In this document: positions 1-11,389 of the stretch, piece by piece
How the letters are laid out: every line of letters starts with the position of its first letter
Numbering within the stretch: position 1 is the stretch's first letter
Source: Peromyscus leucopus
Taxonomy: Eukaryota; Chordata; Mammalia; Rodentia; Cricetidae
DNA length: 64,000 nucleotides
NCBI RefSeq assembly: GCF_004664715.2
Contig: NC_051070.1
Location: 40,450,456 to 40,514,455, forward strand
Reading direction: 5' to 3'
Translations under genes and position numbers: made by a program
The notes under the pieces: generated by a model
What the model was told of the DNA's origin: nothing
The model's input: only the letters and a program-made list of their open reading frames with translations
Databases searched by the model: none

Positions 1-44
1 AGTCCCTCACTACCTTTACTCTTTGTTGGTGAACCAGTATTTTT

Positions 45-203
45 TTTTTTTGGGGGGGGGGGTTTGAGACAGGGTTTCTCTGTGTAGCTTTGTGCCTTTC
101 CTGGGACTCACTTGGTAGTCCAGGCTGGCCTCGAACTCATAGAGATCCGCCTGCCTCTGACTCCCGAGTGCTGGGATTAAAGGCGTGTGCCACCACGACC
201 GGC
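45..203 (-). mobile_element. B1 SINE, young, inverted
   Basis: Read on the minus strand this is a complete 7SL-derived B1: a GCCGG head at 203, the ttaatcccagcactcggg block, gagttcgaggccagcctgg, the cricetid-type caaagctacacagagaaacc block, and an A tail seen as T/G-rich sequence at 41-62. It is flanked by a perfect 16-bp direct repeat (gtgaaccagtattttt) at 29-44 and 204-219, as expected from L1-driven target-primed insertion. The G10 run next to the T run is unusual for a B1 tail. Confidence 0.93.
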
Positions 204-251
204 GTGAACCAGTATTTTTAATCAGGAATGCTTGCATGAACATGAGTAGAA

Positions 252-293
252 GGTTTTTTGTTTTTTGTTTTTTGTTTTTGTTTGTTTGTTTTT
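252..293. repeat. (TTTTTG)n/(TTTG)n low-complexity tract
   Basis: T-rich tract with a G every 4 to 7 bases just downstream of the B1. It may be the decayed A tail of another inverted retroposon, but no body is recognisable next to it. Confidence 0.7.
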
Positions 294-404
294 ACATGTA
301 CAAGATTATCTACCCAGTGACCACAACACTGAGCAATATGACTCACCATTTATTTCCAGGAACCATTAACTGACCACTGACTATAGATCTTCAGGAAGGT
401 GTGA

Positions 405-870
405 GTCAGCTTAACATCTTCTTGCATGATGGAATTTTGATAGTGCCAGTCATGACCAGGTCTTTTTTACATAACCACTGCTGATATGCATTTGTCTCTA
501 CATCAGCCATTAAATCTCCAGAATACAATGTTTTGTAGAGCCTCTGTACACTCCACTTCTTACATTCTTTCTGCACCTTTGATCAAAATGTTCCCTGACC
601 CCTGAATGATTGATATAAATGCCCTATTTAGGGCTACCCATTCAATAGTCACATATTCTGATGACTTTGTTCCATTATGGATTTCTTCCTTCACCAAAAT
701 CCACTGCAAAAAGATAATTTTCTTAACAAGGCTAGAACAACACTGATGTATAGATGCAAACATAAATATTTAAAGGTTAGTTTGCCAACATGCCCACTGA
801 AAATGTATATCAGTAGTGATACACAAAAGTGTATCTCAAAGGACATAACAGTTTCAGCAATGAGCTTTTG
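405..870 (-). mobile_element. Old L1 3'UTR fragment (Lx-type), inverted
   Basis: Contains gatataaatgccctatttagggct followed by a run of tcaatagtcacatattct type. I associate this with the reverse strand of old rodent L1 (Lx-like) 3'UTRs. A related block is at 31400-31690. Edges are approximate and the family name is from memory. Confidence 0.45.
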
Positions 871-1957
871 ACTAAATTGCCAATACCAGAAATAATTTTT
901 CTTGATTGGAATGGGCCTGAAATACAATCAAAAGTTATTAGTTAACCCCCAAGCAAAGATATTACAATATTTTCTTATTTTTTGGTTATTTTAATGTGAT
1001 ACAATATACCAAACCAAAATACATATATACATCACCCTCACATAAAATATATAATTGCCTAAAGTCTAACTGTAAAGGGAAGATATTGACATATCATATA
1101 AATTATTTTAGTCTCAAGTAAACTCAATGCTTATATAAAGGATGAAAATGCATGTACAAAAATAGGAATCCAAATATTCTAGTATATTTACTAAGTCGAG
1201 TTATTATAAATATAAGTTGTTAAATCAAGACAATTTACTAGAGATGCATCAAAGACTTGAAAGTATGATAACATAGGGGCTATGTCCAGAAACATGATGA
1301 ACATGATAGCCATCCTGGTGTTATTTTACTTTCTTGAGTTTCTTATATTATATCAATCTATCAAATTAATTATTCAATTATTTAATAAACATCATTTTGC
1401 ATTCCATGGAATGAACAAAGAAATAGCATGTCAATATGCTTGGCCTCGTTGTTTTATGTGATATAGAAAATAAATATGTAAATAAAGTCAATTAAAACTT
1501 TTATAACCTTTATGAAAATATATAATAGAAAGAGAAAATGTGAAAAGTAAAAAAAATAATAATAATTATTATTTGGCAATTTAAAATTATCTAAAGTCTT
1601 GGTGATCACATTATTACCCTAGCAAAATTGAAAGATGGGAAGAAATTAACAATGTCTGTCTGAAAGAGCCAATACTCAGAGCAATTGTTTAAGTCATGGA
1701 GAGTACTGGAGAGCTAGAAAATGAGTAAGGCCTATACAAAAAACAACGAATATTCAAAGGAGAGCAGAGTGCAAACAAATGTAACAGATACAAGACAGCC
1801 TTACGCACACAGAGAGGCTATTTTCCTACAGCATAAGCTTTCATTTTATTATAGGAAAACTGGGATTATGAAATGGTGGCAGGAATGAATAAACTTTTTT
1901 AGATGTAAACACTCCCAATTGTACTGATAATTGACTATGTGATCAAAATTTTCAAAT
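871..1957. other. AT-rich non-coding stretch, nothing recognised
   Basis: AT-rich sequence with short poly-A and TAATAATAA tracts near 1545-1570. No open frame of note, SINE, LTR or L1 motif is visible. Confidence 0.5.
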
Positions 1958-1971
1958 AAGAAAGAGAAAGA

Positions 1972-2509
1972 GGGCCCGAGCTTCATCCTGCCCCTGACTT
2001 CCCTTCTGGACCAGAGGTGAGTATCCGTGCCCAGCTTGGACCCCATCCATGGGCACCAGCCACTCCAGGGAAGACCTGCCCAACTTGACCCCAGGTTCTG
2101 GCCATCCGGCAGGTCCACTTCTAGCCCCACATGGAAGGATCCCCTTCTCTAAGACCCCGGCAGCCCTGCAATCTCCATGCCCTGCCCCACGCCCATCTGC
2201 CACAGACCCAGCCACTTCCTGGGACTTTAGAGACCGGACCCCAGCTCCCATCCTGCCCTGGACTTCCCTTCTGAACCAGAGAGGGCTCCATCCTGCCCTG
2301 GACCTCTCTTCTGGACAAGAGCACCCAACCTGGCCTGGACTTCCTGTCTGGACAAAAGCTCCCATCCTGCCCTGGACTTCCCTTCTGGACAAGAGCAACC
2401 ACCTGCCTGGACTTCCATTTGGACAAGAGAGCTCCCATCTGGACAAGAGAGAGAGAGTCTTCCTGAATCTGTCAGCTCTGTCTGAACCAAGTGCGCTGAT
2501 AAGACAAGA
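1972..2509 (+). promoter_or_regulatory. LINE-1 5'UTR with ~37-bp tandem monomers
   Basis: GC-rich leader upstream of the ORF1 start, and presumably the internal promoter of the element. From about 2249 to 2450 a unit containing tcctgccctggacttccctt followed by ctggacaagag recurs: starts near 2251, 2291, 2328, 2365 and 2402, a spacing of 37-40 bp. A related single unit lies at 1985-2015. The minus strand of this leader is open for 195 codons (1952-2539), with the repeat appearing as a recurring REVQGRM-like motif. That frame is best explained by the GC-rich repeat. Confidence 0.8.
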
Positions 2510-3666
2510 ATGAACTACAACGAGATGGGCAGACGTCAAGGCAGAAGTACATACAACAAAATGAAGAACAATACAGCATCACCAGAACATAGCCTGCCTC
2601 CAACATCTAGACCTGAACATCAAAAATTGGAAGAAGCAGAAGAAAACAGCCTTATGAATAACATCATGAAGAAGGTAGAGGCTTGTGTAGAGGAAAAGAC
2701 AAAAAAAAAAATGGGAAGAACTCTATAAACAAATAGAGGAAAGGGCAAACAAATTAGAAGAAAACAATAAAGTCCTGAAGAAAACAATAAAGTCCTGGAA
2801 GAAAACAATAAAGCCCTGGAAGAAAACAATAAAGTACTGAAAAAAATCATGAAAAAGCAATGAAACAAATAAAGGAAACAGTCCAAGACCTGAAAGGGAA
2901 ATAGAAAAAATGAAGAAGACACAAACAGAGGGAATGCTGGAAATAGAAAATCTGAGTAAAAGATCAAGAACTTCAGATGCAAGTATAACCAACAGAATGC
3001 AAGAGATGGAAGAGAGGATCTCTGGCATTGAAGATACAGTAGAAGAAATAGATTCATCAGTCAAAGAAAACACTAAAGCCAACAGTCATGAACCAAAATG
3101 TCCAAGAAATTTGGGACACCATGAAAAGACCAAACCTACGAATTATAGGGATAGAAGAAGGTGAAGAATACCAACTCAAGGCACAGAAAATATATTCAAC
3201 AAAATCATAGAAGAAAACCTTCCCTACTTAAAGAAGGAAATGGCTATGAAGATACAAAAAGCTTATAGAACACCAAACAGACTAGACCCCCCAAAAAGTC
3301 CCCTCACCACATAATAATTAAACAACTAAACATACAGAATAAAGAAAGAATATTAAGTGCAGCAAAGGAAAAAGGCAAGTGACCTATAAAGGCAAACCCA
3401 TCAGAATAACACCCGATTTCTCAATGGAGACTTTGAAATCCAGAAGGACCTGGACAGATGTAATGCAGACACTAAGAGACCATGGATGTCAGTCCAGACT
3501 AATATACCCAGCAAAACTTTCAATCATCAAAGACAGAATGAACAAGACATTCCAAGCCAGATAGAAACAAAACTTATTCACAAACCCAGCCCTACAGAAA
3601 GCACTAGAAGGAAAATTCCATCCAAAGGAAGTAAGATACACACTCAAAAACACAGGCAATAGCTGA
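2510..3666 (+). pseudogene. LINE-1 ORF1 (ORF1p RNA-binding protein), broken
   Basis: Encoded the trimeric coiled-coil RNA-binding protein of L1. The start at 2510 gives MNYNEMGRRQG. This frame is lost at an A-run (2700-2711) and the product would end at 2728. A coiled-coil region follows, with four tandem heptads of EENNKVL type at 2757-2839. One frame then covers 2910-3164 (IENLSKRS, ISGIEDTVEEID). The C-terminal domain is clear at 3379-3561 (YKGKPIRITPDFS, LIYPAKLSI), followed by an in-frame TAG at 3562-3564 and the natural stop at 3664-3666. Total span matches a typical rodent ORF1. At least three frameshifts and one premature stop are present. Confidence 0.92.
2757..2839 (+). repeat. 21-bp tandem repeats coding coiled-coil heptads
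   Basis: Four head-to-tail copies at 2757-2777, 2778-2797, 2798-2818 and 2819-2839. Each 21-bp unit encodes one heptad, E-E-N-N-K-(V/A)-L. The second copy is 20 bp, so it shifts the frame. Length variation in this part of L1 ORF1 is known in rodents; here the unit is exactly one heptad. Confidence 0.9.
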
Positions 3667-3719
3667 AGCCGCAGCAGTAAACCCCAAAGAAGAGAAGTAC
3701 ACACACACTACCACCAAAA

Positions 3720-6700
3720 ATGACAGGGATGAACAATCACTGGTCGTTAATATCCCTTAATATCAACGGACTTAATCCACCTATAAAAAGACATAGGCTT
3801 ACAGAATGGATACGAAAGCAGGACCCATCTTTCTGCTGCATACAAGAAACACATCTCAAATTCAAAGACAGACACTACCTAAGAATAAAAGGCTGGGAAA
3901 AGACTTTCCAATCAAATGGTCTTAAGAATCAAGCGGATGTAGCCATCTTGATATGCAATAAAATAGACTTCAAACTAAAATCAATCAAAAGAGATCAAGA
4001 AGGGCATTACATACTCATCACAGGAAAGACCCACCAAGATGAAGTTTCAATTCTGAACATTTATGCCCCAAACACAAGGGCACCCACATATGTAAAAGAA
4101 ACATTACTAAAGCTTAAACCACATATAAAACCCCACACATTAATAGTGGGAGATCTCAACACCCCACTTTCACCACTGGACAGATCTCCCAAATTGAAAC
4201 TTAACAGAAAAATAAAGGACTTAACTGATGTCATGACCCAATTGGACCTAAGAGATAATAGAGAACATTCCATCCTAACAAAAAAGAATATACCTTCTTC
4301 TTAGCACCCCATGGAACTTTCTCTAAAATCGACCACATACTTGGCCACAAAGCAAATCTCAACAGATACAAAACAATTGGAATAACCTCCTGTGTTCTAT
4401 CAGACCACCATGGTTTAAAGTTAGATTTCAATAAAAACAAAAACTGCAGAAAACCTACAATCTCATGGAAACTGAATAATGCTCACCTGAATCACCAATG
4501 GGTTAAGGAAGAAATAAAGAAAGAAATTAAAGACTTCCTAGAGATCAATGAAAATGAAGACACCACATACCCACACTTATGGGACACTATGAAAGCAGTG
4601 CTAAAAGGGAAATCCATAGCATTAAATGCCCACATAAAGAAGTTGGAGAAATCTCACACTAGTGACTTAACAGCACACCTGAAAGCTCTAGAACAAGAAG
4701 AAGCAAAGTCTCCCAGGAAGAATAGACACCAGGAAATTATCAAAGTGAGAGGTGAAATTAATAAAATAGAAACTAAGAGAACAAATACAAAAAATTTATG
4801 AAACAAAGAGTTGGTTCTTTAAGAAAATCAACAAGATAGACAAGGCTTATCCAAACTAGCCAAAAGTCAGAGAGAGAATCCAAATCAACAAAATCAGAAA
4901 TGAAAAGGGAGACATAACAACAGACATTGAGGAAATCTAGAGAATTATCAGGTCATATTTCAAAAACCTCTACTCTACAAAACTGGAAAACTTAAAAGAA
5001 ATGGACAATTTTCTGGATAGGTACCACATACCTAAGTTAAATCAAGATGAGATAAACTATTTAAATAGTCCAATAACCCCTGAGGAAATAGAAACAGTCA
5101 TTAAAAGTCTCCCAACCAAAAAAAAAAAAAAAAAAAAAAAAAAAAGCCCAGGACCAGATGGTTTCATCACAGAATTCTACCAGATCTTCAAAGAAGAGTT
5201 AATACCAATACTCTCTAAATTGTTCCATATAATAGAAACAGAAGGAACATTACCAAACTCCTTCTATGAGGCTACAATTACCCTGATTCCTAAACCAAGC
5301 AAGGATACAACAAAGAAAGAGAACTACAGACTGATCTCCCTCACGAACATTGATGCAAAAATACTCAATAAAATACTGGCAAACAGAATCCAAGAACACA
5401 TCAGAACAATTATTCACCATGATCAAGTAGGCTTCATCCCAGGGATGCAAGGGTGGTTCAACATATGAAAGTCCATCAGTGTAATACACCATGTAAACAA
5501 ACTCAAAGAAAACAAACACATGATCATCTCATTAGATGTAGAATAGGCATTTGACAAAATCCAATACCCCTTCATGATAAAAGTTTTGGAGTGATCAGGA
5601 ATACAGGGAACATACGTAAACATAATAAAGGCAATTTATAGCAAGCCAACAGCCAACATCAAATTAAATGGAGAGAAACTCAAAGCAATTTCACTAAAAT
5701 CAGGAACGAGGCAAGGCTGTCCACTCTCCCCAGACTAATTAAATATAGTATTTGAAGTTCTAGCTAGAGCAATAAGACAACATAAGGAGATTAAGGGGAT
5801 ACAAATTGGAAAGGAAGAAGTCAAGCTTTCCCTATTTGCAGATGACATGATAGTATACTTGAGTGACCCCAAAGATTCCACCCAGGAATTGATAAAGCTT
5901 ATAAACACCTTCAGCAACATAGCAGGATACAAGATCAACTCAAAAAAATCAGTAGCCCTCCTATATACAATGGACAAAGAAGCTGAGAAGACAATTAGAG
6001 ATACATGATCCTTTACAATAGCCACAAATGACATAAAATACCTTGGGGTAACACTAACAAAGCAAGTGAAGGACATATATGATAAGAACTTTAAGTCCCT
6101 GAAAAAAGAAATTAAAGATGTCAGAAAATGGAAAGATCTCCCATACTCATGGATAGGCAGGACCAACATAGTAAAAATGGCAATCTTACCAAAAGCAATC
6201 TACAGATTCAATGCAATCCCCATCAAAATACCAACACAATTCTTCACAGACCTGGAAAGAATAATACTCAATTTCATATGGAAAACCAAAAAACCCAGAA
6301 GAGCCAAAAGAATCCTATACAATATAACAATCTCTGGAGGCATCACAATCCCTGACTTCAAGCTCTACTATAGAGCTACAGTAATAAAAACAGCTTTGTA
6401 TTGGCATAAAAAACGAAATGTGTACCAATGGAATTGAATTGAAGACCCTGACATTAACACACACACCTATGAACATATAATTTTTGAAAAAGAAGCCAAA
6501 AGTGTACAATGGAAAAAAGAAAGCATCTTCAACAAATGGTGCTGGCATAACTGGGTATCAACGTGTAGAAGACTACAAATAGATCCATATCTGTCACCTT
6601 TCACAAAACTTAAGTCCAAGTAAATCAAGGACCTCAACATATATCCAGCTACTCTGAACCTGCTAGAAGAGAAAGTAGGAAGTAATCTTGAACGCATTGG

Positions 6701-7555
6701 CATAGGAGATCACTTCCTAAGTATAACACCAGTAGCACAGACACTGAGAGAACAATCAATCAATGGGACCTCTTGAAACTGAGAAGCTTTTGTAGAGCAA
6801 AGGATATGGTCAACAAGGCCAAGCGACAGCCTACAGAATGGGAAAAGATCTTCACCAACCCCACATCTGACAGAGGACTGATATCCAGAATATATAAGGA
6901 ACTCAAGAAATTAGACATCAAAATGACCAACAGTCCAATTAAGAAATGGGCTATAGAACTAAAGAGAGAATTCTCAACAGAGAAACTCAAATGGCTGAAA
7001 GACATTTAAGGAATTGCTCAACATCCCTAATCATCAGGGAAATGCAAATCAAAACAACTCCGAGATACCACCTTATGCCTGTCAGAATGGCTAAGATCAA
7101 AAACACAGAAGACACTTTATGCTGGAGAGGATGTGGAACTAGGGGAACTCTACCACTGATGGTGGGAATCCAAGCTTGTACAACCACTTTGGAAATCAAT
7201 ATGGCGCTTTCTTAGAAAATTGGGAATCAATATCCCCCAAGATCCAGCTATACCACTCTTGGGCATATACCCAAGAAATGCTCAATCACACCACCAGAGC
7301 ACATGCTCAGCTATGTTCATATCAGCATTGTTTGTAATAGCCCAAACCTGGAAACAACCTAGATTCCCTTCAACTGAAGAATGGATAAATAAATTATGGC
7401 ATATATACACAATGGAATACTACTCAACAGAGAAAAACAATGACATCATGAGGTTTGCAGGCAAATGGATGGATCTAGAAAAAATCATCATGAGTGAGGT
7501 AACACAGACTCAGAAAGACAAATATGGTATGTACTCACTCATAGGAGGATACTAG
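3720..7555 (+). pseudogene. LINE-1 ORF2 (endonuclease-reverse transcriptase), broken
   Basis: Encoded the endonuclease and reverse transcriptase of L1. The endonuclease frame starts at 3720 and shows SLNINGL, IQETH and VGDLNTP with their catalytic N, E and D. A +1 shift in the A6 run near 4281-4286 ends that frame at 4304; the domain resumes with its SDH motif at 4400-4408. The RT region is in one frame from 5001 to 6437, with [15 protein letters not shown] and the catalytic FADD at 5835-5846. It is cut by stops at 5466, 5544, 5592, 5736, 6006 and 6435. C-terminal parts follow at 6773-7009 and 7220-7555, the last ending SLIGGY-stop. Catalytic motifs survive but no single frame does. Confidence 0.95.
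5118..5145 (+). repeat. A28 tract inside ORF2 RT domain
   Basis: Twenty-eight adenines between ...SLPT and SPGPDGF of ORF2. They encode nine Lys codons plus the A of the AGC serine codon, so the frame is kept. Other rodent L1s, as I recall, have only a short A run here, so this looks like slippage expansion inside coding-derived sequence. Confidence 0.9.
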
Positions 7556-8487
7556 ATGTGGAACAAGGATGACTGGACTGCTACTCACATCACCAGGGAA
7601 GCTACCTGGAAAAAGGGACCCCAAGAAAGACACGAGCATCGCCCAATGACAGAGAAATGGCTGAGATCTACATGAACAACCTGGACATAAGTGGGAGCAA
7701 TGAAGGGCGAGGGTCAAAGGAAAGAGAGCGGTAGATCCCACCTGGATCAAGAACAGAGAGGGAGAACAGGGAATAGGAGACCATGGTAAATGAAGACCAC
7801 ATGAGAAAAGGAAGAAACAAAGTGCTAGAGATGCCCACAGAAATCCACAAAGATACCCCCACAAAAGACTGCTGGCAATGGTCGAGAGACAGCCCGAACT
7901 GACCTACTCTGGTGATAGGATGGCCAAACACTCTTATAGTTTTGCCAGAAACCCCATTCAAAGACTGAGAAATCTGGATGCAGAGATCCATAGCTAGGCC
8001 CCTGGTGGAGCGCCGGGAGTCTAAAGAGGAGGGTTTATATGAGCAAGAATTGTTGAAACCAAGGTTGGATAAAGCACAGGGACAAATAGCCAAACGAAAG
8101 GAAACACATGAACTATGAACCAAAGGCTGAGGGGCCCCCAACTGGATTAGGCCCTCTGAATAGGTGAGACAGTTGATTGGCTTGATCTGTTTGGGAGGCA
8201 TCTAGGCAGTGGTACCAGGTCCTGGGCTTGCTGCATGAGATAGCTGTTTGAAACCTGGGACTTATGCAGGGACACTTGGCTCAATCTGGGAGGAGGGGAC
8301 TGGACCTGCCTGGACTGAGTCTACCAGGTTGATCTCAGTCCTCGGGGGAGGCTTTGCCCTGGAAGAGGTGGGAATGGGGGTTGTCTGGGGGGAAGGGGAG
8401 GCGGGCAGGAAGGGGGAGAACAAGGGAATTTGTGGCTGTTATGTAGAACTGAATGGTATTATAAAATAAAATAAAAGGAAAAAAAGA
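7556..8487 (+). other. LINE-1 3'UTR with G-rich tract and A-rich end
   Basis: Follows the ORF2 stop. It shares long blocks with the L1 copies at 23778-24277 and 50221-50785, such as gcttgatctgtttgggaggc and ctgagtctaccaggttga. At 8341-8427 G-runs of 3 to 6 bases are closely spaced, a G-quadruplex-prone polypurine tract typical of L1 3'UTRs. The end is A-rich with interspersed T and G. Confidence 0.9.
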
Positions 8488-8501
8488 AAGAAAGAGAAAG
8501 A

Positions 8502-10446
8502 CACATAATAAAGGCCATAATATTGGGAACAATAATGACTTCTGGAGTAGAAGTGAATGACAACTTTGACGTAAGCAGTGATCATCAGCATAGATGGACA
8601 TGAGTTATTGTTATTGTTATTTCTGTGTTGTTGTAGATCATCAGGGTAGAGAATTTAGGAAGACATCAATTTATTAGGTTTGGAAAATGACACATACTCC
8701 TTCCTAATTCTGTATATTTAATAAAAAGATAAAAGTGCAGACATTCAAAGGTTCAATACAAGAAGCATAGATGATAATTAAACATATTAATAGTTATTTT
8801 TGTGATATTTCATATTGTGCAGGGAAATAGCCAATAAAAATGTCTTCTGAACTTTAACAACTTACATATTAAAATATCTGTTTCTGCCTTTAGAATTTAA
8901 GCTATCTTTTATAACACCCCATCCTCAGCCAATAATGCATGTGATCAATTCTGTCTGCTTCTATGCCTGCTTTTTCCTCAAAAGATATTCTTCCTTTAGG
9001 TTAAAAAGCACATAGAATTTGCTGTCCCCATCCTCTTCATACTGGGAAAGGTACATATGAAGACTCTATCTCATCAGCAAATGAAGTAGTATTTATTTTT
9101 ATTTTAAGTATGTATATAAAAGCTCACTAAGCAACAAAATTGACTTTTTGATGTGTCTTACTCTCTTCTCTTGAATTTTCTCTTTATTTGCAAATTTTGC
9201 ATCATGTGCACCCACAAAAGGCTGGAAACAATGCAAATACAGAAAAGCAGAGCATAACCATTTAAGAGACAAGTAGCTAGAATGAAAAGGAAAAGCTATG
9301 CTACAATTGTATTTAAAAGCTAAAACAATAATGACTGATACAATTTCAGTTAACACAGGAGAGTTTCCACAATGCAAAATTCATAGTCATCAAATAATAG
9401 GAGGACATACATTTATATCACACATTTTAGCTAGTAAAATTAGAAAATGCAGTGAGGTCAATACTTAAAGTGACTAGTAAGGGAAGATACAATAGAAAAA
9501 AGCACTAAGGAATAAACAGATTTTAATTAGGAAAGTCAAAGAAATAGCTTTGTAGTAAACTCCACAACAGAATAGTTATCTATTTTATTCAGTGTGTATT
9601 TCCAGCACCAAACACACAAATAAAGTAGAAACACATTAAATATTTGCTAATTAAATAAGGCAGGCCAAGAAGTCTTTCTCAGCTGTTCTTTCATATTAAT
9701 TTTCATTTTTATTTAATAACATAAGAAATTGTGGTATTCTTAATCACCTAGCTTCTTCAAGAAATTAATAACTCTTCCCTTCAACCAGTCACTGACTGTG
9801 TGTTTGATATCTCAAATTTCATTTGATGTTTTATAACACAACTGTGTCTTTGATGATACAGCTGTTAAACAAAGTGATATATCAGATTATACAAAAAGAA
9901 ACATAATTTACAGAAATATATGTAAACAATATTTTAATACTATGAGTGTAATTTTACTCAAAGTAATTTCCCTTTAATTTTATTGATTCCTAAGTCTTAG
10001 TTTAGCCTTTAGATTAATATTTTCCACTCATTTTGAAACTATGCTCAATATATATGTAATATTAACATAATAATTTAGATAATTAATTTAGGTAAGCTAT
10101 TTATCAAAACACCCAGTTATTAATATATGTTTTCTTTGTTGTTAATTAAACCCCTGTTAAGCCCTAATTGTAATTACTCTAGAGACTAATCAACTTATTT
10201 ATATTAATGTTCCAAAGGGATTGATGAATACAAGCAGGAAAATGTATTATGTGAAACAAAATATGTTTGCCCAAATTCCTGAAAACTGTAATGTTTCATT
10301 GTCTTCTGAAAAATAAAGATGGCCTTTGAACTTTGTAGATATTAAAGAAAACCAACATAACCAATTTAAATGAAGTGAACATATGTTTATTTGTCAAACC
10401 TTCCTGTTTTACAAGGATCAAGTTAAATTCAATCAGACGACTACTC
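8502..10446. other. AT-rich non-coding stretch, nothing recognised
   Basis: About 1.9 kb of AT-rich sequence with no repeat family I can name and only short open frames. Confidence 0.5.
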
Positions 10447-10625
10447 TCATGTGATTATGTGCACATGGGCATGTTGGTATGAGTGTATGCATGAGAGGGT
10501 ATGTACCCCTGTGCTGTGACACTTTGTGTGGATTCAGGATAACTCTTGCGAGTGAATTCTTTCCTTTGTTCTTAGAGATTCTGGGGACTGAACTTAGGTC
10601 ATAGGGATGACACAGAAAGAGCCTT
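10447..10625 (-). mobile_element. Diverged B2/B3-type SINE, inverted
   Basis: Plus strand shows tgtgcacatgggcatg, then agattctggggactgaacttaggtcat, the reverse-strand pattern of tRNA-derived rodent B2/B3 SINEs. Strongly decayed; the A/B boxes are not readable. Confidence 0.5.
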
Positions 10626-10680
10626 TTTCTGGCTTAAAACTAGTACACTTTAAATTTAGTTTTGGTAGTAACAGGGACTA

Positions 10681-11303
10681 TGGGAGATTCTGTCCCATGA
10701 TAGTTCTCTCGCAGGGTCCAGGAAGAATCTACTGAAAGGGAAAAATCAGTAGCCATCTTGAGAGATGCTCCCTGCCCCTCCTCTAAAGGTATTTGCTAAC
10801 CAGCAGTTTTAGAACTGACCAGAAGTTGAATTCATAGGAAGATAAGGCTGAAACAATAAATGTATATAGCCTGGACTTGGTAAAACAAGATATGGGGAGT
10901 AATGGACTCAGCTGACCAGAAATCGAACTTATGGGAGAATAGGACTGCAATAATAAATCTGAATGTATCTATCCTGGTTTCAGCAAAGCAGGACATAGGG
11001 AGTGAAAAAATTATGTCTCTGTAGTTACCCTGAATCCTGATAGACATCAGTAACTATATAGTTCAGTCAATAACTTCAAAGAACTACCCTAGCCCCTTGT
11101 CCAATCCCAAGCTACATGTAAACCTTTCCTATATAAATGCCTTCAAGTGAGTGCTCTCAGGCCGTCCTTCTCCACCCACTGTGTCAGATGTTGGATGCTG
11201 ACCAAGCCCAAGCTTGCTTGTTATAAATAAACCCCTTTGTGTTTTGCATTGGATATTGGCTCAGTGGTGGTCTTGCTTGGGGGTCTTGCAACTCGGGCAC
11301 ACC
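10681..11303 (+). mobile_element. Solo LTR-like element with tandem U3 repeats
   Basis: Starts TGGGAGATTCTGTCCC and ends near gggcacacc. It contains two tandem ~97-bp repeats (10815-10911 and 10912-11010), each opening ctgaccagaa and containing aataaat, then a CCAAT-like ccaatccc at 11101, a TATA box (tatataaa, 11130-11137) and a polyadenylation signal (aataaa, 11226-11231). The end ...ggtggtcttgcttgggggtcttgcaactcgggc resembles class I (gammaretrovirus-like) LTR ends. The tetranucleotide acta is at 10677-10680 and 11304-11307, a possible 4-bp TSD. No internal retroviral genes are attached. Confidence 0.7.
10815..11010 (+). repeat. Two tandem 97-bp repeats in LTR U3
   Basis: The units share ctgaccagaa..gaa.t.ata.ga...taggactgaa.caataaat....tat and end in cagga/caagatatgggagt-type sequence. 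Tandem repeats upstream of the TATA box are the usual position of retroviral enhancers. Confidence 0.7.
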
Positions 11304-11389
11304 ACTACAATCAGCTGATAATTTAATTTTTGACAGTATTAAATGAATCTATGTACATGAAACTCCTTAGTCCATACACTTCATTCTAT

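Larger units (their letters stand above)
1972..8487 (+). mobile_element. Full-length LINE-1, inactive, with TSD
   Basis: Complete L1 layout: GC-rich 5'UTR (1972-2509), ORF1 remains (2510-3666), a short spacer, ORF2 remains (3720-7555), a 3'UTR with a G-rich tract (7556-8460) and an A-rich tail. A perfect 14-bp TSD (aagaaagagaaaga) lies at 1958-1971 and 8488-8501. At ~6.5 kb this is the usual L1 length, so it inserted whole. Multiple stops and frameshifts in both ORFs show it cannot move by itself now. The intact TSD and the clear match of its 3' end to two other copies in this window suggest a moderately young lineage. Confidence 0.95.

Noticed and set aside
1952..2539. 195-codon minus-strand frame over the L1 5'UTR as a gene
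   Set aside because: It is explained by GC-rich tandem monomers lacking stops; no start context, homology or codon bias supports it.
2620..3082. Minus-strand Phe/Leu/Ser-rich frames of 119-145 codons as membrane proteins
   Set aside because: They are antisense shadows of the A-rich ORF1 coiled-coil region.
5735..6169. 144-codon minus-strand frame
   Set aside because: Antisense of L1 reverse transcriptase.
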